NCBI GenBank assembly: GCA_019314375.1
Contig: JAFCZJ010000030.1
Location: forward strand, 1-38,263
Length of the DNA stretch: 38,263 nucleotides
DNA from: Deltaproteobacteria bacterium
GTDB taxonomy: Bacteria; Myxococcota; B64-G9
Direction: 5' to 3'
The position numbers were made by a program, and so were the translations under genes. Shown here piece by piece: positions 24,226 to 32,728 of this stretch (position 1 is its first letter; every line of letters begins with the position of its first letter). The notes under the pieces are model-generated. The model worked only from the letters and a program-made list of their open reading frames with translations. It searched no databases and was not told the origin of the DNA.

Positions 24226-27200
24226 TCAGGAGTCGCCAGGCACCGGCTCGCCTTGCGCCACGGCCTTAAGCTTGGCCAGTTCCTCTGATTGAGCAGCCAA
24301 ATCACGCTCCAGGGATCGAAGCCGCTGCTCGCGTTCCTCCAGCAACTGCCTCAGCTGCTTGGCGGTTAAATCGGCCTGATCTCGAACATTACGAATCTCT
24401 GCATAACTCGTGGTCAGCGCCTCTTGATTCTGAGCCAACTGCTGCAATAGTTCATGCTCTCGGGCCGCCGCGGCCTGGCGGACCTGCTCCTGCTCCGCTC
24501 CATTGCCCGACGCGTTTTGGGCCTGCTCCTCAAGCTCCACCACCCGTGCGCTATGAGCATCCAGTTGCGCCTGTCCCTCGGCACTCCGCACCCGCTCTCC
24601 CGCCAAGGCTTGCCGAATCTCATCCTCCCGCGCCTCAAACTCATGTCGCAATTCTTCCGTCTGAGCCAGACGAGAGGTCAGGTCATGCATTTTCTCATCA
24701 CGCCTGCGAATCTGGTCGCCCAAAGAGCCGAGCTCGATTTCCGTTTGCTCCCTGTGTTCCGCCATCTGCTCTTGCAAATTGGCCAAACGTGACTGCAATG
24801 TGCGCTCGCGCTCCGAGGCCAACTCCAGGGCCTCCTGCAGAGGCAGACGCGTCTGCTCTTCTTGCTTGTGCAGCAATTCGCATTCCTCCTCAAGCTTGCG
24901 CACCTGGCCGCGCTCTTGCTCAACCAAGCCACGCGCCTGCTCTAAGTCTGCCTCGCGTTCAGTCTTCTGCTTCTCATAAGCATCAATTCGGCTCTTCTCC
25001 TCCCGCAGAAGACGCTCCAATTCCTCGACCTGGGCTTTCCGATCCATGGCGTGACCCAGCTCGTCCTCTTGCCTGCTCTTGATCTGCCCGATCTCCAAGG
25101 TCAACCGGTCACGCTCCATGACCAGGCCCGCTACCTCTGCGCTTGCCTCATGAAACTGCGCCTGCATGTGATCCAATTCATCCAGGTTGCGCTCCTGCTC
25201 AACTTTCAACGTCTCATTCTCCGCCTGAAGGTCAGCCGAAGCCTCCTTGCGTTGCTCCAATTCCTTGCGATGCCAGGCCAGATCCCGCTCCATCCCCTCG
25301 ATCCGACCCGAGAAGGACTCGGCATCACTCAATCGATCCAGCACTTCCGCCAATCGGGCCTCCGCCTTGTCCAGCTCGCGTCGCTGCCTGGCTGCCCGGG
25401 CGTGAGTCCGCTCGAAAGCATCACGCATGCGCTTGGCATCTGCGGACTGCTCTTCCAGGCGACGTCGAAGCATGAGCACATCACCCTCAGCCTGGGCGAT
25501 CGCTTGCAGCGCAACACGCTGATCCTCGTCTTCCCCCAAGCGCAAGTTGTCTAATTGGGACAACATCTGCTCTCGCTCTTGCTCTTGCTCCACCAGCGCC
25601 GAGCGCAGAAGCTCTATGGCCGCAGCCAAATCCTCTTCATTGCGGCGCGCCACGAAAAGCTCACGTGTCAATTCATCAATTTTCTCTTGGGCATCTTTCT
25701 GGTGCAAAACATGCTGTTCTTGGCGATCTTTCAGTGAGTGGAGCAGTCGCTGCTGATCGTGCTCCTTGGCCTGGTCCTCTTGCAATCGATTGACGACCTC
25801 CAGCAAATCCGCTTCCAGCTCTTGGCTGCGTTCAATCTGCTCGGAGTACTTCTTTTGCAAAACGCTATATCTTTCAGCCTCACCGGTCAGATGGCCTCGA
25901 AGCTGTAAGGCTTCTTGTTGAATGTCCTCCAACTCCCCCTCCAGCACAGGCATCCGGCGCTGCAACTCTTTCCGCTTTTCCTGCTCCGCTTGGTGGAACC
26001 GGTTCGAATCCTCCACTACAAGTTGCTGTCGGCGGAGGCGGTCCTCCAGTCCATCCATCTCCACCCGCAAGCCACGGTGGCCATCTCTCGACTGTGCGTT
26101 CTCTTGCTCCAGCAACTGAATCTGACCCTGGGCATCATCCACCTCGCGAAGCAATCGCTCGATGCGGCGATCGGTCTGCACCTGCAAAATCCGCCGTTGC
26201 TCATCCTCGGCCCTCAGACCTACCAACTGACCTTCTTCCGCCAAGCGCCCTTGACGCATGTCATCCAAATCCCGATCGGCCTCATCCAGCCGGGCCTTCA
26301 ATTCCCGGTTCTCCTTACGCGCCGCGGCCATGAGAGTCTCCGCATCAGGTCGCCTTTTGGCATGTTCCTTTTGCAACTTGGCCTGCCGCGCCAGCTCTTT
26401 TTCAAAAGAAGAAACGCGCTTGGCTTCTGCCCCCAGCGCCTCATTGAGACGCTGAACTTCATCCCGCGCGGCTTGCAGCCAGCTGGCCTTCTCTTCTCGT
26501 TCGTCGCGAAGATGCTGCAACTCCTGCCGCATGGCATCGCCGGCGCTTCGACTCGAGGCCAACTCGGCCTCCAGGCCCAGGCTGCGCTCTTCGGCCATCT
26601 CGGCAGCGCCGGACAATTCATCGTGGCCACTATGCAAGCGGGCTATCTCTGACTGCAATTCCTCCCGGTCATGAACCGCCGAGCGGAACAAAAGCGGCAC
26701 GTCTCCTGCCTTCAATGGGTGCTCTTCGTCCAACCCAAGCAACAGACACAAAAGATCCTTGCTGACTCCAATTTCATCTTGCCGCCGCTGCTGAAATTCG
26801 ACGCGCAAACTGGAATTGACCTGCTCCACATCAAGCAACTGCCGTCGTAGCGCTTCAAGCTGCGCGTCGGACTGAGCCACTCGACGCCCAAGATCTCCAT
26901 TCTCTGCAAGCAAATCATCAAGCTTGCCCTGGGACTTAGAGATCAGTTTCTCCCGATCGTGCACCTGGTTGCGTGAAACCTGAAATTCCCGATCAAATTC
27001 TCCAAGGCGTTTCTTCAGGCCTTCGACATCCTGATCCTTCCGATCCAGCTGAGTTTTCGCCGCGTTCAAACCCCGCTCGTACTTGATGGACTGTTCGCGA
27101 ACCCGCTCAAGCTCCAACTCTACTTCCTGCAAACGTGTACGCGCGTCGTGCAAAAAACGCTCACGATCCACGGCCTTCACTTCGGCCAACTGCAATTCTG

Positions 27201-28143
27201 CCTGCAGACGATTCGAATCCTCTTTTGGTGCGGAGACGTCTTCTCGAGCCAGACTCTCCTCCATGTGTCGCATGCTGGCTTCCCATTCCTGACTCAATTC
27301 CGCGTATGGTAACTGCACCAGGGCTTGGGACTCCACGCTGACCGCCTCTTGGCCCGCGATGACCACATAGTAAGCCACGTCCTCCGTGTCCTCGCTGAGG
27401 AGCCCAGTGTCCATCTCAAGTGGCAAATCTTGGTCCTCGGCCCCCATCCAGCCAATGGAGAAACCGAGGAAGGGCGACTGACCAAAGACACTCACGCTTC
27501 CGAATCGCTCCTGCAAATTGGCCACGAAACGCTCGAAGGTGGGCGACTTACCCGGTCGCGGCCTCCCGCAAAGAGAACCCATTGGATAATGCTTCGGGTT
27601 GGACACCGCACTCAACAGGAGCCCATGAGGGCCCAGGACCCGAGCGATCTCAATCAAGCGTTGCCCGCCCTGAACGTAGCTCAAACCAAAGTCCACAACC
27701 AAATCAAAGCTGGCATCGTCGAAAGCAAGCCGCAGGCCGTCGTAGTGCTGGAATTCCACACCAGGCTTAACGACAAGTGCTTCGTCATTCGCCGACTCTT
27801 CTCCGTTCACAGCCAAGCTCACCACGCTGGCTGCGCCTCGGTCCTTCAAGAAGTGGGCACCCGCCCCATCTCCACACCCGATCTCAAGCACACGCTTGCC
27901 CGCAAACAGGAACTCGAAAAACGCATATCGAGGCAACACATCGCCCCAGGGTTTGGACCCAACGTAATATTGCATGCCGTGGACCTCCGATCCGGCATTG
28001 TAAGTGAGGAGAGGGTCAAATTCCCAAGAAAAAAGCCACTCACCCCGAACCTGATGATGATGGATGAATTCCCCCTCAGACGAAGCCGTCGGACCCACGA
28101 ATGAACAAATTGGCGTCCTTGACAGGCTTGGTTCAATCTTCAT
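24226..28143 (-). CDS. Class I SAM methyltransferase fused to a roughly 1000-residue coiled coil
   Basis: 1305 residues from ATG 28143; a TTG at 28152 is in frame, and neither has a clear ribosome binding site. Residues about 35-235 are a Rossmann methyltransferase: motif I RVLEIGCGDGAG (84-95) and the post-motif segment FDLVVDFGLSYV, then ARVLGPHGLLLSAV. Residues about 285-1295 are almost unbroken heptad coiled coil rich in Glu, Gln, Leu and Arg. This is a myosin-like rod of the kind found in polarity or cytoskeletal scaffolds such as AglZ or FrzS, which carry other N-terminal domains. No signal peptide or membrane helix is seen, so it is cytoplasmic. It heads a five-gene minus-strand run. 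The methyl acceptor is unknown; a scaffold that delivers methylation is possible. Confidence 0.82.
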   Translation of the reverse strand: MKIEPSLSRTPICSFVGPTASSEGEFIHHHQVRGEWLFSWEFDPLLTYNAGSEVHGMQYYVGSKPWGDVLPRYAFFEFLFAGKRVLEIGCGDGAGAHFLKDRGAASVVSLAVNGEESANDEALVVKPGVEFQHYDGLRLAFDDASFDLVVDFGLSYVQGGQRLIEIARVLGPHGLLLSAVSNPKHYPMGSLCGRPRPGKSPTFERFVANLQERFGSVSVFGQSPFLGFSIGWMGAEDQDLPLEMDTGLLSEDTEDVAYYVVIAGQEAVSVESQALVQLPYAELSQEWEASMRHMEESLAREDVSAPKEDSNRLQAELQLAEVKAVDRERFLHDARTRLQEVELELERVREQSIKYERGLNAAKTQLDRKDQDVEGLKKRLGEFDREFQVSRNQVHDREKLISKSQGKLDDLLAENGDLGRRVAQSDAQLEALRRQLLDVEQVNSSLRVEFQQRRQDEIGVSKDLLCLLLGLDEEHPLKAGDVPLLFRSAVHDREELQSEIARLHSGHDELSGAAEMAEERSLGLEAELASSRSAGDAMRQELQHLRDEREEKASWLQAARDEVQRLNEALGAEAKRVSSFEKELARQAKLQKEHAKRRPDAETLMAAARKENRELKARLDEADRDLDDMRQGRLAEEGQLVGLRAEDEQRRILQVQTDRRIERLLREVDDAQGQIQLLEQENAQSRDGHRGLRVEMDGLEDRLRRQQLVVEDSNRFHQAEQEKRKELQRRMPVLEGELEDIQQEALQLRGHLTGEAERYSVLQKKYSEQIERSQELEADLLEVVNRLQEDQAKEHDQQRLLHSLKDRQEQHVLHQKDAQEKIDELTRELFVARRNEEDLAAAIELLRSALVEQEQEREQMLSQLDNLRLGEDEDQRVALQAIAQAEGDVLMLRRRLEEQSADAKRMRDAFERTHARAARQRRELDKAEARLAEVLDRLSDAESFSGRIEGMERDLAWHRKELEQRKEASADLQAENETLKVEQERNLDELDHMQAQFHEASAEVAGLVMERDRLTLEIGQIKSRQEDELGHAMDRKAQVEELERLLREEKSRIDAYEKQKTEREADLEQARGLVEQERGQVRKLEEECELLHKQEEQTRLPLQEALELASERERTLQSRLANLQEQMAEHREQTEIELGSLGDQIRRRDEKMHDLTSRLAQTEELRHEFEAREDEIRQALAGERVRSAEGQAQLDAHSARVVELEEQAQNASGNGAEQEQVRQAAAAREHELLQQLAQNQEALTTSYAEIRNVRDQADLTAKQLRQLLEEREQRLRSLERDLAAQSEELAKLKAVAQGEPVPGDS

Positions 28144-28176
28144 AAGATGCAAACGCTTTTCAAATCAGCCAACTAT

Positions 28177-28230
28177 CACTGCGCAATACGCCGCAGCATA
28201 AAAGGCCCTAGAAAAAAAGGGCCTCTAACA
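28177..28230 (+). repeat. Double-hairpin dispersed element, copy 2 (between divergent genes)
   Basis: 54 bases matching 17663-17715. The second hairpin (AAAGGCCCT/AGGGCCTCT) has one mismatch and an eight-base A-rich loop. The element ends exactly where the AGGAGG ribosome binding site of the exported coiled-coil gene (28243) begins, and starts 34 bases upstream of the divergent methyltransferase ATG. On the minus strand it contains a mini-ORF of seven codons (MLRRIAQ). Confidence 0.8.
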
Positions 28231-28242
28231 GGAGGAAACCCA

Positions 28243-29160
28243 ATGAGAAAATTCTCACTCGCCCTCGCAATACTAGCCCTGACGGTTTGGGCGGCTCCGG
28301 CTTCAGCCGAAGGGCTCTTCCAGCGCTGCAAAGACAAGAAAGAAGACATCAACAATATGAAATCTCAGGTGGACAGCCTGGGCACCCAAATGGACCAGGT
28401 CAGAACCGAGATCAAAGGCCTGGAGGATCGGCTCAAGAAGGCCCGGGCAAAATACTCAGCCAAAAGACGCCAAGAACGCATTCTGAACAAAAAAATCAAG
28501 CGCTCCGAGGCCCAGCACAAACGCATGTGCAAACCGCTGGAACGCTGCGGACGCCTGGAGAAAAAAGTCGAGGATCTGAAGGCCAGCCTGCAACCCCTGC
28601 ACGAGCGATTGAAACGAATCCGCAAAGAGCTTCGTAAGCGCTCCGATGTAATATCCAAACTCAACCAGGACATCCGCCGCATCGAAAACAAATATGGCAC
28701 TTTGGGCTGCGCCAACCTGCAAATCGGTGAGTCGGATCAAACCACCTTCGACGCCTGCGCCCAACTTTCCAGGGACTGGAATGACGTCAAGACCCGCATC
28801 GAGCGCCTGAACAAATTCATGAAGGGCCTCAGGAACCGAATGCAGGATCTTATGCAACAACGACGGGCCAAGGGCAAAGAGCTGCGCAGGCTGACCAAGC
28901 AAATGCGAGCCAGCTGCTCCCACAGCCACCGACTTGTTGAACTGGAAGCCCTCGAAAAACAACAAGACGATTACAGGTCCCTGCAGGACGAGTTGGACAA
29001 GATGGACACCGAAGTCAAGCGCTTCCACGGGCTGAAGTTGATGAAAAAACTAAAGAAAGCGCCCAAAAAACCCATGTTGAAGCCTCGAAAAGACAAGAAG
29101 AACGACAAGGACAAGAAACGCAAGCGGCGTCGTGGACGCCGGCTCAAGCGCGCCAACTAA
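28243..29160 (+). CDS. Exported basic coiled-coil protein
   Basis: 305 residues from ATG 28243, with AGGAGG just upstream. An upstream in-frame ATG at 28147 would read through the repeat element and place 32 residues before a normal signal peptide, so it is rejected. Signal peptide about 1-24 (ending PASA-EG). The mature part is helical and coiled coil, with scattered Cys (CKDKK, RMCKPLERC, GCANL, DACAQ, SCSH) that could form disulfides in the periplasm. It ends in an extremely basic tail rich in Lys and Arg (KKRKRRRGRRLKR). No family is recognised. The basic tail could bind lipopolysaccharide or peptidoglycan (inference). A strong terminator follows. Confidence 0.78.
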   Translation: MRKFSLALAILALTVWAAPASAEGLFQRCKDKKEDINNMKSQVDSLGTQMDQVRTEIKGLEDRLKKARAKYSAKRRQERILNKKIKRSEAQHKRMCKPLERCGRLEKKVEDLKASLQPLHERLKRIRKELRKRSDVISKLNQDIRRIENKYGTLGCANLQIGESDQTTFDACAQLSRDWNDVKTRIERLNKFMKGLRNRMQDLMQQRRAKGKELRRLTKQMRASCSHSHRLVELEALEKQQDDYRSLQDELDKMDTEVKRFHGLKLMKKLKKAPKKPMLKPRKDKKNDKDKKRKRRRGRRLKRAN

Positions 29161-29169
29161 TAAGGCACC

Positions 29170-29202
29170 AAAGGCCCGCGTCAAGACGCGGGCCTTTTTT
29201 TT
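29170..29202 (+). terminator. Rho-independent terminator
   Basis: A perfect GC-rich stem (AAAGGCCCGCGTC paired with GACGCGGGCCTTT) is followed by a run of T. It begins nine bases after the stop of the exported coiled-coil gene and isolates it from the AlbA_2/ATPase gene. Confidence 0.93.
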
Positions 29203-29217
29203 CCTCAAGCTCCAAAT

Positions 29218-29229
29218 CCCCCCCCCCCC
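29218..29229. repeat. Homopolymeric C12 tract
   Basis: Twelve consecutive C in the 205-base gap between the terminator and the AlbA_2/ATPase gene. Such tracts are prone to slippage and to sequencing error. It lies about 135 bases before the start codon, so any regulatory effect is speculative. Confidence 0.9.
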
Positions 29230-29298
29230 TCGCAGGGATCCTCCGGATGCGGGAAAAATGTAGTTGACGTCAGGCATAGGTCAGCGCAATAACCAATC

Positions 29299-29310
29299 AC
29301 AACATGTTGT
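29299..29310. promoter_or_regulatory. Palindrome ACAACATGTTGT upstream of the AlbA_2 gene
   Basis: A perfect 12-base inverted repeat, 55 bases before the start codon, next to AT-rich DNA (GATAAT at 29313, TATGAT at 29324) that could hold a -10 box. A plausible operator site, perhaps for the gene product itself. Confidence 0.4.
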
Positions 29311-29365
29311 ACGATAATGAATATATGATACCAAAGAAATTCGCCCTGAAGGAGATCTATCAGCG

Positions 29366-30520
29366 ATGGAAGCAACAGAACTCATCGAAATGATTGCTCG
29401 CGGCGAAGACAGTCGCACACAGTTCAAGAAGGACATCACAAACGCTGAATCACTCGGCGGTGAATTGGTGGCGTTCTCCAACTGTAGAGGCGGACGAATC
29501 CTCATCGGTGTCGATGATGATGGCGGGGTGGTGGGGCTATCGGCAACCGATATTCGACGCCTTAATCAACTAATCTCCAACACGGCAACCGATATCGTTC
29601 GGCCGTCCATCAACCCAGAGACCGAGAACATCTCCATGCGTGATGGATTGGTGCTGGTCGTGACGGTGCCCGAGGGGATCTCCAAGCCTTACTCCGACAA
29701 CAAGGGCGCATTTTGGATGAAAACAGGCGCGGACAAGCGCCGAGTAACTTCTCGTGAAGAAATTCAGCGGATGTTGCAGACCGCGAACCTCGTGCATGCG
29801 GATGAAGTTCTCGTGAACGGCACAAGCATCGGAGATCTCGACCTGGACCACTTCAGGGCTTTTTTTGAAAAGCAATATGGTGAAGAACTCGACACGGGAG
29901 ATGAAGCACTTGAAAAGTTGATGGAGAACCTCAGCCTGGCAAAAGCAGGCAAGCTCAACCTGGCCGGGCTGCTGATGTTCACGCGCAGGCCACAAAAACA
30001 TCGCCCGGCACTTGTATTGAAGGCCGTATCTTTCGTCGGTAACGACCCGGCGGGCGACAAGTACCGAGACAGCGAAGACATCGAGGGCTGCCTGAAGGAA
30101 CTGCACGCACGCACTCTGTCCTTTATCAAAAGGAATCTTCGGCGAGTGCAGGGTTCAAAAGGGATAAACACGCTAGGGGACCTGGAGATCGCATCGTCGG
30201 CCCTGGATGAGCTTGTCGTGAACATGCTACTCCATCGTGACTATTTTATTTCCGCCCCTTGGCGAGTCTTTCTGTTCGACAACCGCATCGAGCTAATCAG
30301 TCCCGGCGCTCTGCCCAACAACCTCACGGTTGAAAATATCCGCAACGGCGTATCGAACATAAGGAACCCATTGATCGCATCATTCGCGACCAAGGAACTC
30401 CCCTATCGAGGAATCGGGACAGGCATTCGACGTGCCTTGGCGGCCACACCAGACCTCAAGTTGGAATCAGATCACGAAAGAAACTTGTTCACCGCAACAA
30501 TTCCAAGAAAGCCAGCGTAA
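29366..30520 (+). CDS. AlbA_2 (Schlafen-like) domain plus GHKL-type ATPase, putative regulator
   Basis: 384 residues, ATG 29366 with AAGGAGA at longish spacing. Residues 10-130 match the AlbA_2/divergent AAA-4 domain: RTQFKKDI, GGELVAFSNCRGGRILIGVDDDG, and a closing FWMKTGADKRRVTSREEI. Residues 270-380 match the C-terminal ATP-binding module of this family: ALDELVVNMLLHRDY, RIELISPGALP, IRNPLIA, YRGIGTGIRRA. These proteins are annotated as transcriptional regulators or RecG-like, and some take part in defence; the real role is rarely known. It is flanked by a terminator upstream and, 14 bases downstream, by a same-strand gene of another style. Base composition looks slightly lower in GC than the neighbours, so recent acquisition is possible. 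Confidence 0.85.
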   Translation: MEATELIEMIARGEDSRTQFKKDITNAESLGGELVAFSNCRGGRILIGVDDDGGVVGLSATDIRRLNQLISNTATDIVRPSINPETENISMRDGLVLVVTVPEGISKPYSDNKGAFWMKTGADKRRVTSREEIQRMLQTANLVHADEVLVNGTSIGDLDLDHFRAFFEKQYGEELDTGDEALEKLMENLSLAKAGKLNLAGLLMFTRRPQKHRPALVLKAVSFVGNDPAGDKYRDSEDIEGCLKELHARTLSFIKRNLRRVQGSKGINTLGDLEIASSALDELVVNMLLHRDYFISAPWRVFLFDNRIELISPGALPNNLTVENIRNGVSNIRNPLIASFATKELPYRGIGTGIRRALAATPDLKLESDHERNLFTATIPRKPA

Positions 30521-30534
30521 GGCATTTCCGCGCC

Positions 30535-32223
30535 ATGGCAGACCACAGCAACATTCGATGCATGCGCTGCGAAGCCCCGATCCCATTTCGTCCAGGGGCA
30601 GGCAGCCGACTGTGCCCATTTTGCGGCACCATCAACCTCAGCCGCGAACAAGAAATAGCCGCTCCACCGCTGGAACTGAAGATTGATGAGATCTTTCGTC
30701 TCTTCCAGCTGGGCCAACAAAAATCCGCGCTCGAGCAGGCGGAGCGGATGATGCAGACGATCACCGACAACTACCGATTGGCCTTCTACCGGGCCAGCAT
30801 CCTCTTGGACATGGGCCGCAGCGAAGACGCCATTTTCGCGCTGATCGACCTGGGCGGCATGGATGGCCCATCCGCCCTGCGAGCCGACGGACAAGCAAAG
30901 CTGGCCGAGGCCCTTCTGGCGTCGCAACGCGTGGAAGAGGCGCAGCAGGCGGCCGAGCGCTGTCTGGAACTGATGGACGGCCACCCACCTGGTTGCTACA
31001 TGCTGGCCAGGACGCTGATGGAGAAGGGCCAAAACGACCAGGCCCTCACATTGCTCAAGGACACCGTCCATCGACTCGATCGCACCTGGCGCATTACCCA
31101 CCCGATTCGACCCACCATGTATCGACTGCTGATGGCGCGTATTCAGGAGCATCAAAATAAGCCACAAGACAGCATCGACACCCTGCAGGACCTGCTGCTG
31201 CAAAATCCGTCGACAGCCATCGACACGGTCGCCAAGGCAGCACGGATGCTGGGCCTGGCTTTGCTGAAGATGGAGGACAGGCAGCGTGCCGCCCAGAACA
31301 TCCTGGAACAAGCCTCCATGCTGGACCCCGAGAACCGGCTGAAACTCTTAGACGCCCTCAAGCAGGCATGCGAAGCCAATAGCCTCGACATGGCATCAAC
31401 CCTTGAGAGATTCAAGGAACAACGCGCAAAGTTGTTGCTAGAAATCCAGCAGGCCCTGACCGCAGACGATGAACAGGGAATCCGACCAGAACAACTGGCC
31501 CCGGAAATGGACCTGACCCTGGTCCATCAGGACGCCGACCTGCGCTGCGATCGACTGGAGCGCGCCGCGTTGCGACTCAACTTGCCGCGCTTTGATCGAG
31601 GTACCCTCTATCCCCTGCGCAGCATTGAGGATTTCCGTCGCTGGGTGGGTGCCTGGCGACTGCGCATGCGCCTGCAGACCCTGCGAAAAACCTGGGACCA
31701 GTCCCATCGCCTCCAGGATCTTCACCAGGCGCACGAGGAGGTAAGAAAAACCGACCCGAGGGGCCAGCTCAAACCCCTGAAGCAAAGAAAGAGAACACCA
31801 CCCTGGACCCATTGGATCATCGCCATCCTCTCTATGAGCATCCTGGCCATGCTCACTTTTTTCTTCATGGCCGGGGACAGGTATCTGGACCACTTCAAAG
31901 GCAAGCTCATGAAAATTGAATGTGGAAAAGATGGCACAGCCTGCGTTCTGGCGGTGGCCACCGGCCGAGCCGGCATGAAGCGCTACAAAAAAGCCAAGGA
32001 AGTCCCAAGCGCCCCTGAAGGCTGGTGGAACCAGTGGCGGCATGGGCACATCGAGGCTGATGGCTTGTTGCACTATTCACTAAGCTTTACCTGGGGCGAT
32101 CTGGACACAAAGCGCTACCAATCTTGCCTGGGCAAACCCATCGCCAAGTTGCCCTTCACACTAAGTCCCTTATGCGGTCTGCTGGATGAAGAAACACCAA
32201 ACGACAGCGTCGAACCACCATGA
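30535..32223 (+). CDS. Zinc-ribbon, TPR-like, single-pass membrane protein
   Basis: 562 residues from ATG 30535, 14 bases after the AlbA_2 gene; the only ribosome binding site candidate is a weak AAGG. N-terminal zinc ribbon: Cys9/Cys12 and Cys27/Cys30 (CMRC and CPFC). Residues 50-310 are helical repeats of TPR type (LFQLGQQKSALEQAERM, AEALLASQRVEEAQQAAERC). A membrane helix lies at about 424-446 (WTHWIIAILSMSILAMLTFFF), after a basic segment that predicts the N-terminus inside. The last 115 residues are outside and contain four Cys. No family is recognised for the whole. It overlaps the PDZ gene by four bases, so the two probably act together at the inner membrane. Confidence 0.78.
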   Translation: MADHSNIRCMRCEAPIPFRPGAGSRLCPFCGTINLSREQEIAAPPLELKIDEIFRLFQLGQQKSALEQAERMMQTITDNYRLAFYRASILLDMGRSEDAIFALIDLGGMDGPSALRADGQAKLAEALLASQRVEEAQQAAERCLELMDGHPPGCYMLARTLMEKGQNDQALTLLKDTVHRLDRTWRITHPIRPTMYRLLMARIQEHQNKPQDSIDTLQDLLLQNPSTAIDTVAKAARMLGLALLKMEDRQRAAQNILEQASMLDPENRLKLLDALKQACEANSLDMASTLERFKEQRAKLLLEIQQALTADDEQGIRPEQLAPEMDLTLVHQDADLRCDRLERAALRLNLPRFDRGTLYPLRSIEDFRRWVGAWRLRMRLQTLRKTWDQSHRLQDLHQAHEEVRKTDPRGQLKPLKQRKRTPPWTHWIIAILSMSILAMLTFFFMAGDRYLDHFKGKLMKIECGKDGTACVLAVATGRAGMKRYKKAKEVPSAPEGWWNQWRHGHIEADGLLHYSLSFTWGDLDTKRYQSCLGKPIAKLPFTLSPLCGLLDEETPNDSVEPP

Positions 32224-32705
32224 ACAAGACCCACTCCATCATCCTCGTCCTAATCCTCAGCCTGTGCTGGCTGCCCACCCAATCCACCAAGGCCGCTGAA
32301 AAGTCCCCAAAACCCACCAACATCCGACAAGTCAGCCCCGGCGTCTACCACATCCCCGAAAGCGAAGTTTTGCGTTTGCTCGGCAGCATGGCCTTCCTGT
32401 CCAAACAAGCACGCCTGCGCCGCGTATTTCGCAACAAAGTGGTGGCCGGCTACCGCATCTACAAAATCAAAAAGAACTCAGTCTTTACCCGCGCCGGCCT
32501 CAAAAACAAAGACCTACTCACCCACATCAACGACATCCCCTTAAATAGCCCCAAACAAAAAACCCAACTACTCAACCTCTTAAACAAAACAAAAAAGTTC
32601 AAACTGCGCCTGAGCCGCAAAGGCAAAGCGCTCGTCCTCACCTACCTACTGGAAAACCCAAAACCACCCCCCGCCAAGAAAGCCGAAAAAAGTCCAAAAA
32701 AATAA
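32220..32705 (+). CDS. GspC-like PDZ protein
   Basis: 161 residues; the ATG overlaps the upstream stop (ATGA). Residues 1-25 form a signal peptide or membrane anchor. Residues 43-143 follow the type II secretion GspC C-terminal pattern: HIPESEV, QARLRRVF, GYRIYKIKKNSVFTRAGL, LLTHINDIPLNSP, then LRLSRKGKALVLTY, that is the linker plus a PDZ domain. The end is Pro/Lys-rich and AT-rich in DNA. No other type II secretion gene is nearby, so it is an orphan PDZ adaptor, perhaps partner of the zinc-ribbon/TPR membrane protein. It converges on lpxC with a 23-base gap and no visible terminator. Confidence 0.78.
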   Translation: MNKTHSIILVLILSLCWLPTQSTKAAEKSPKPTNIRQVSPGVYHIPESEVLRLLGSMAFLSKQARLRRVFRNKVVAGYRIYKIKKNSVFTRAGLKNKDLLTHINDIPLNSPKQKTQLLNLLNKTKKFKLRLSRKGKALVLTYLLENPKPPPAKKAEKSPKK

Positions 32706-32728
32706 ACCAAAAAAAATAAACCCTTAGA

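Noticed and set aside
28147..28242. Upstream extension of the exported coiled-coil protein through the repeat element
   Set aside because: The ATG at 28243 has the ribosome binding site and is followed at once by a normal signal peptide.
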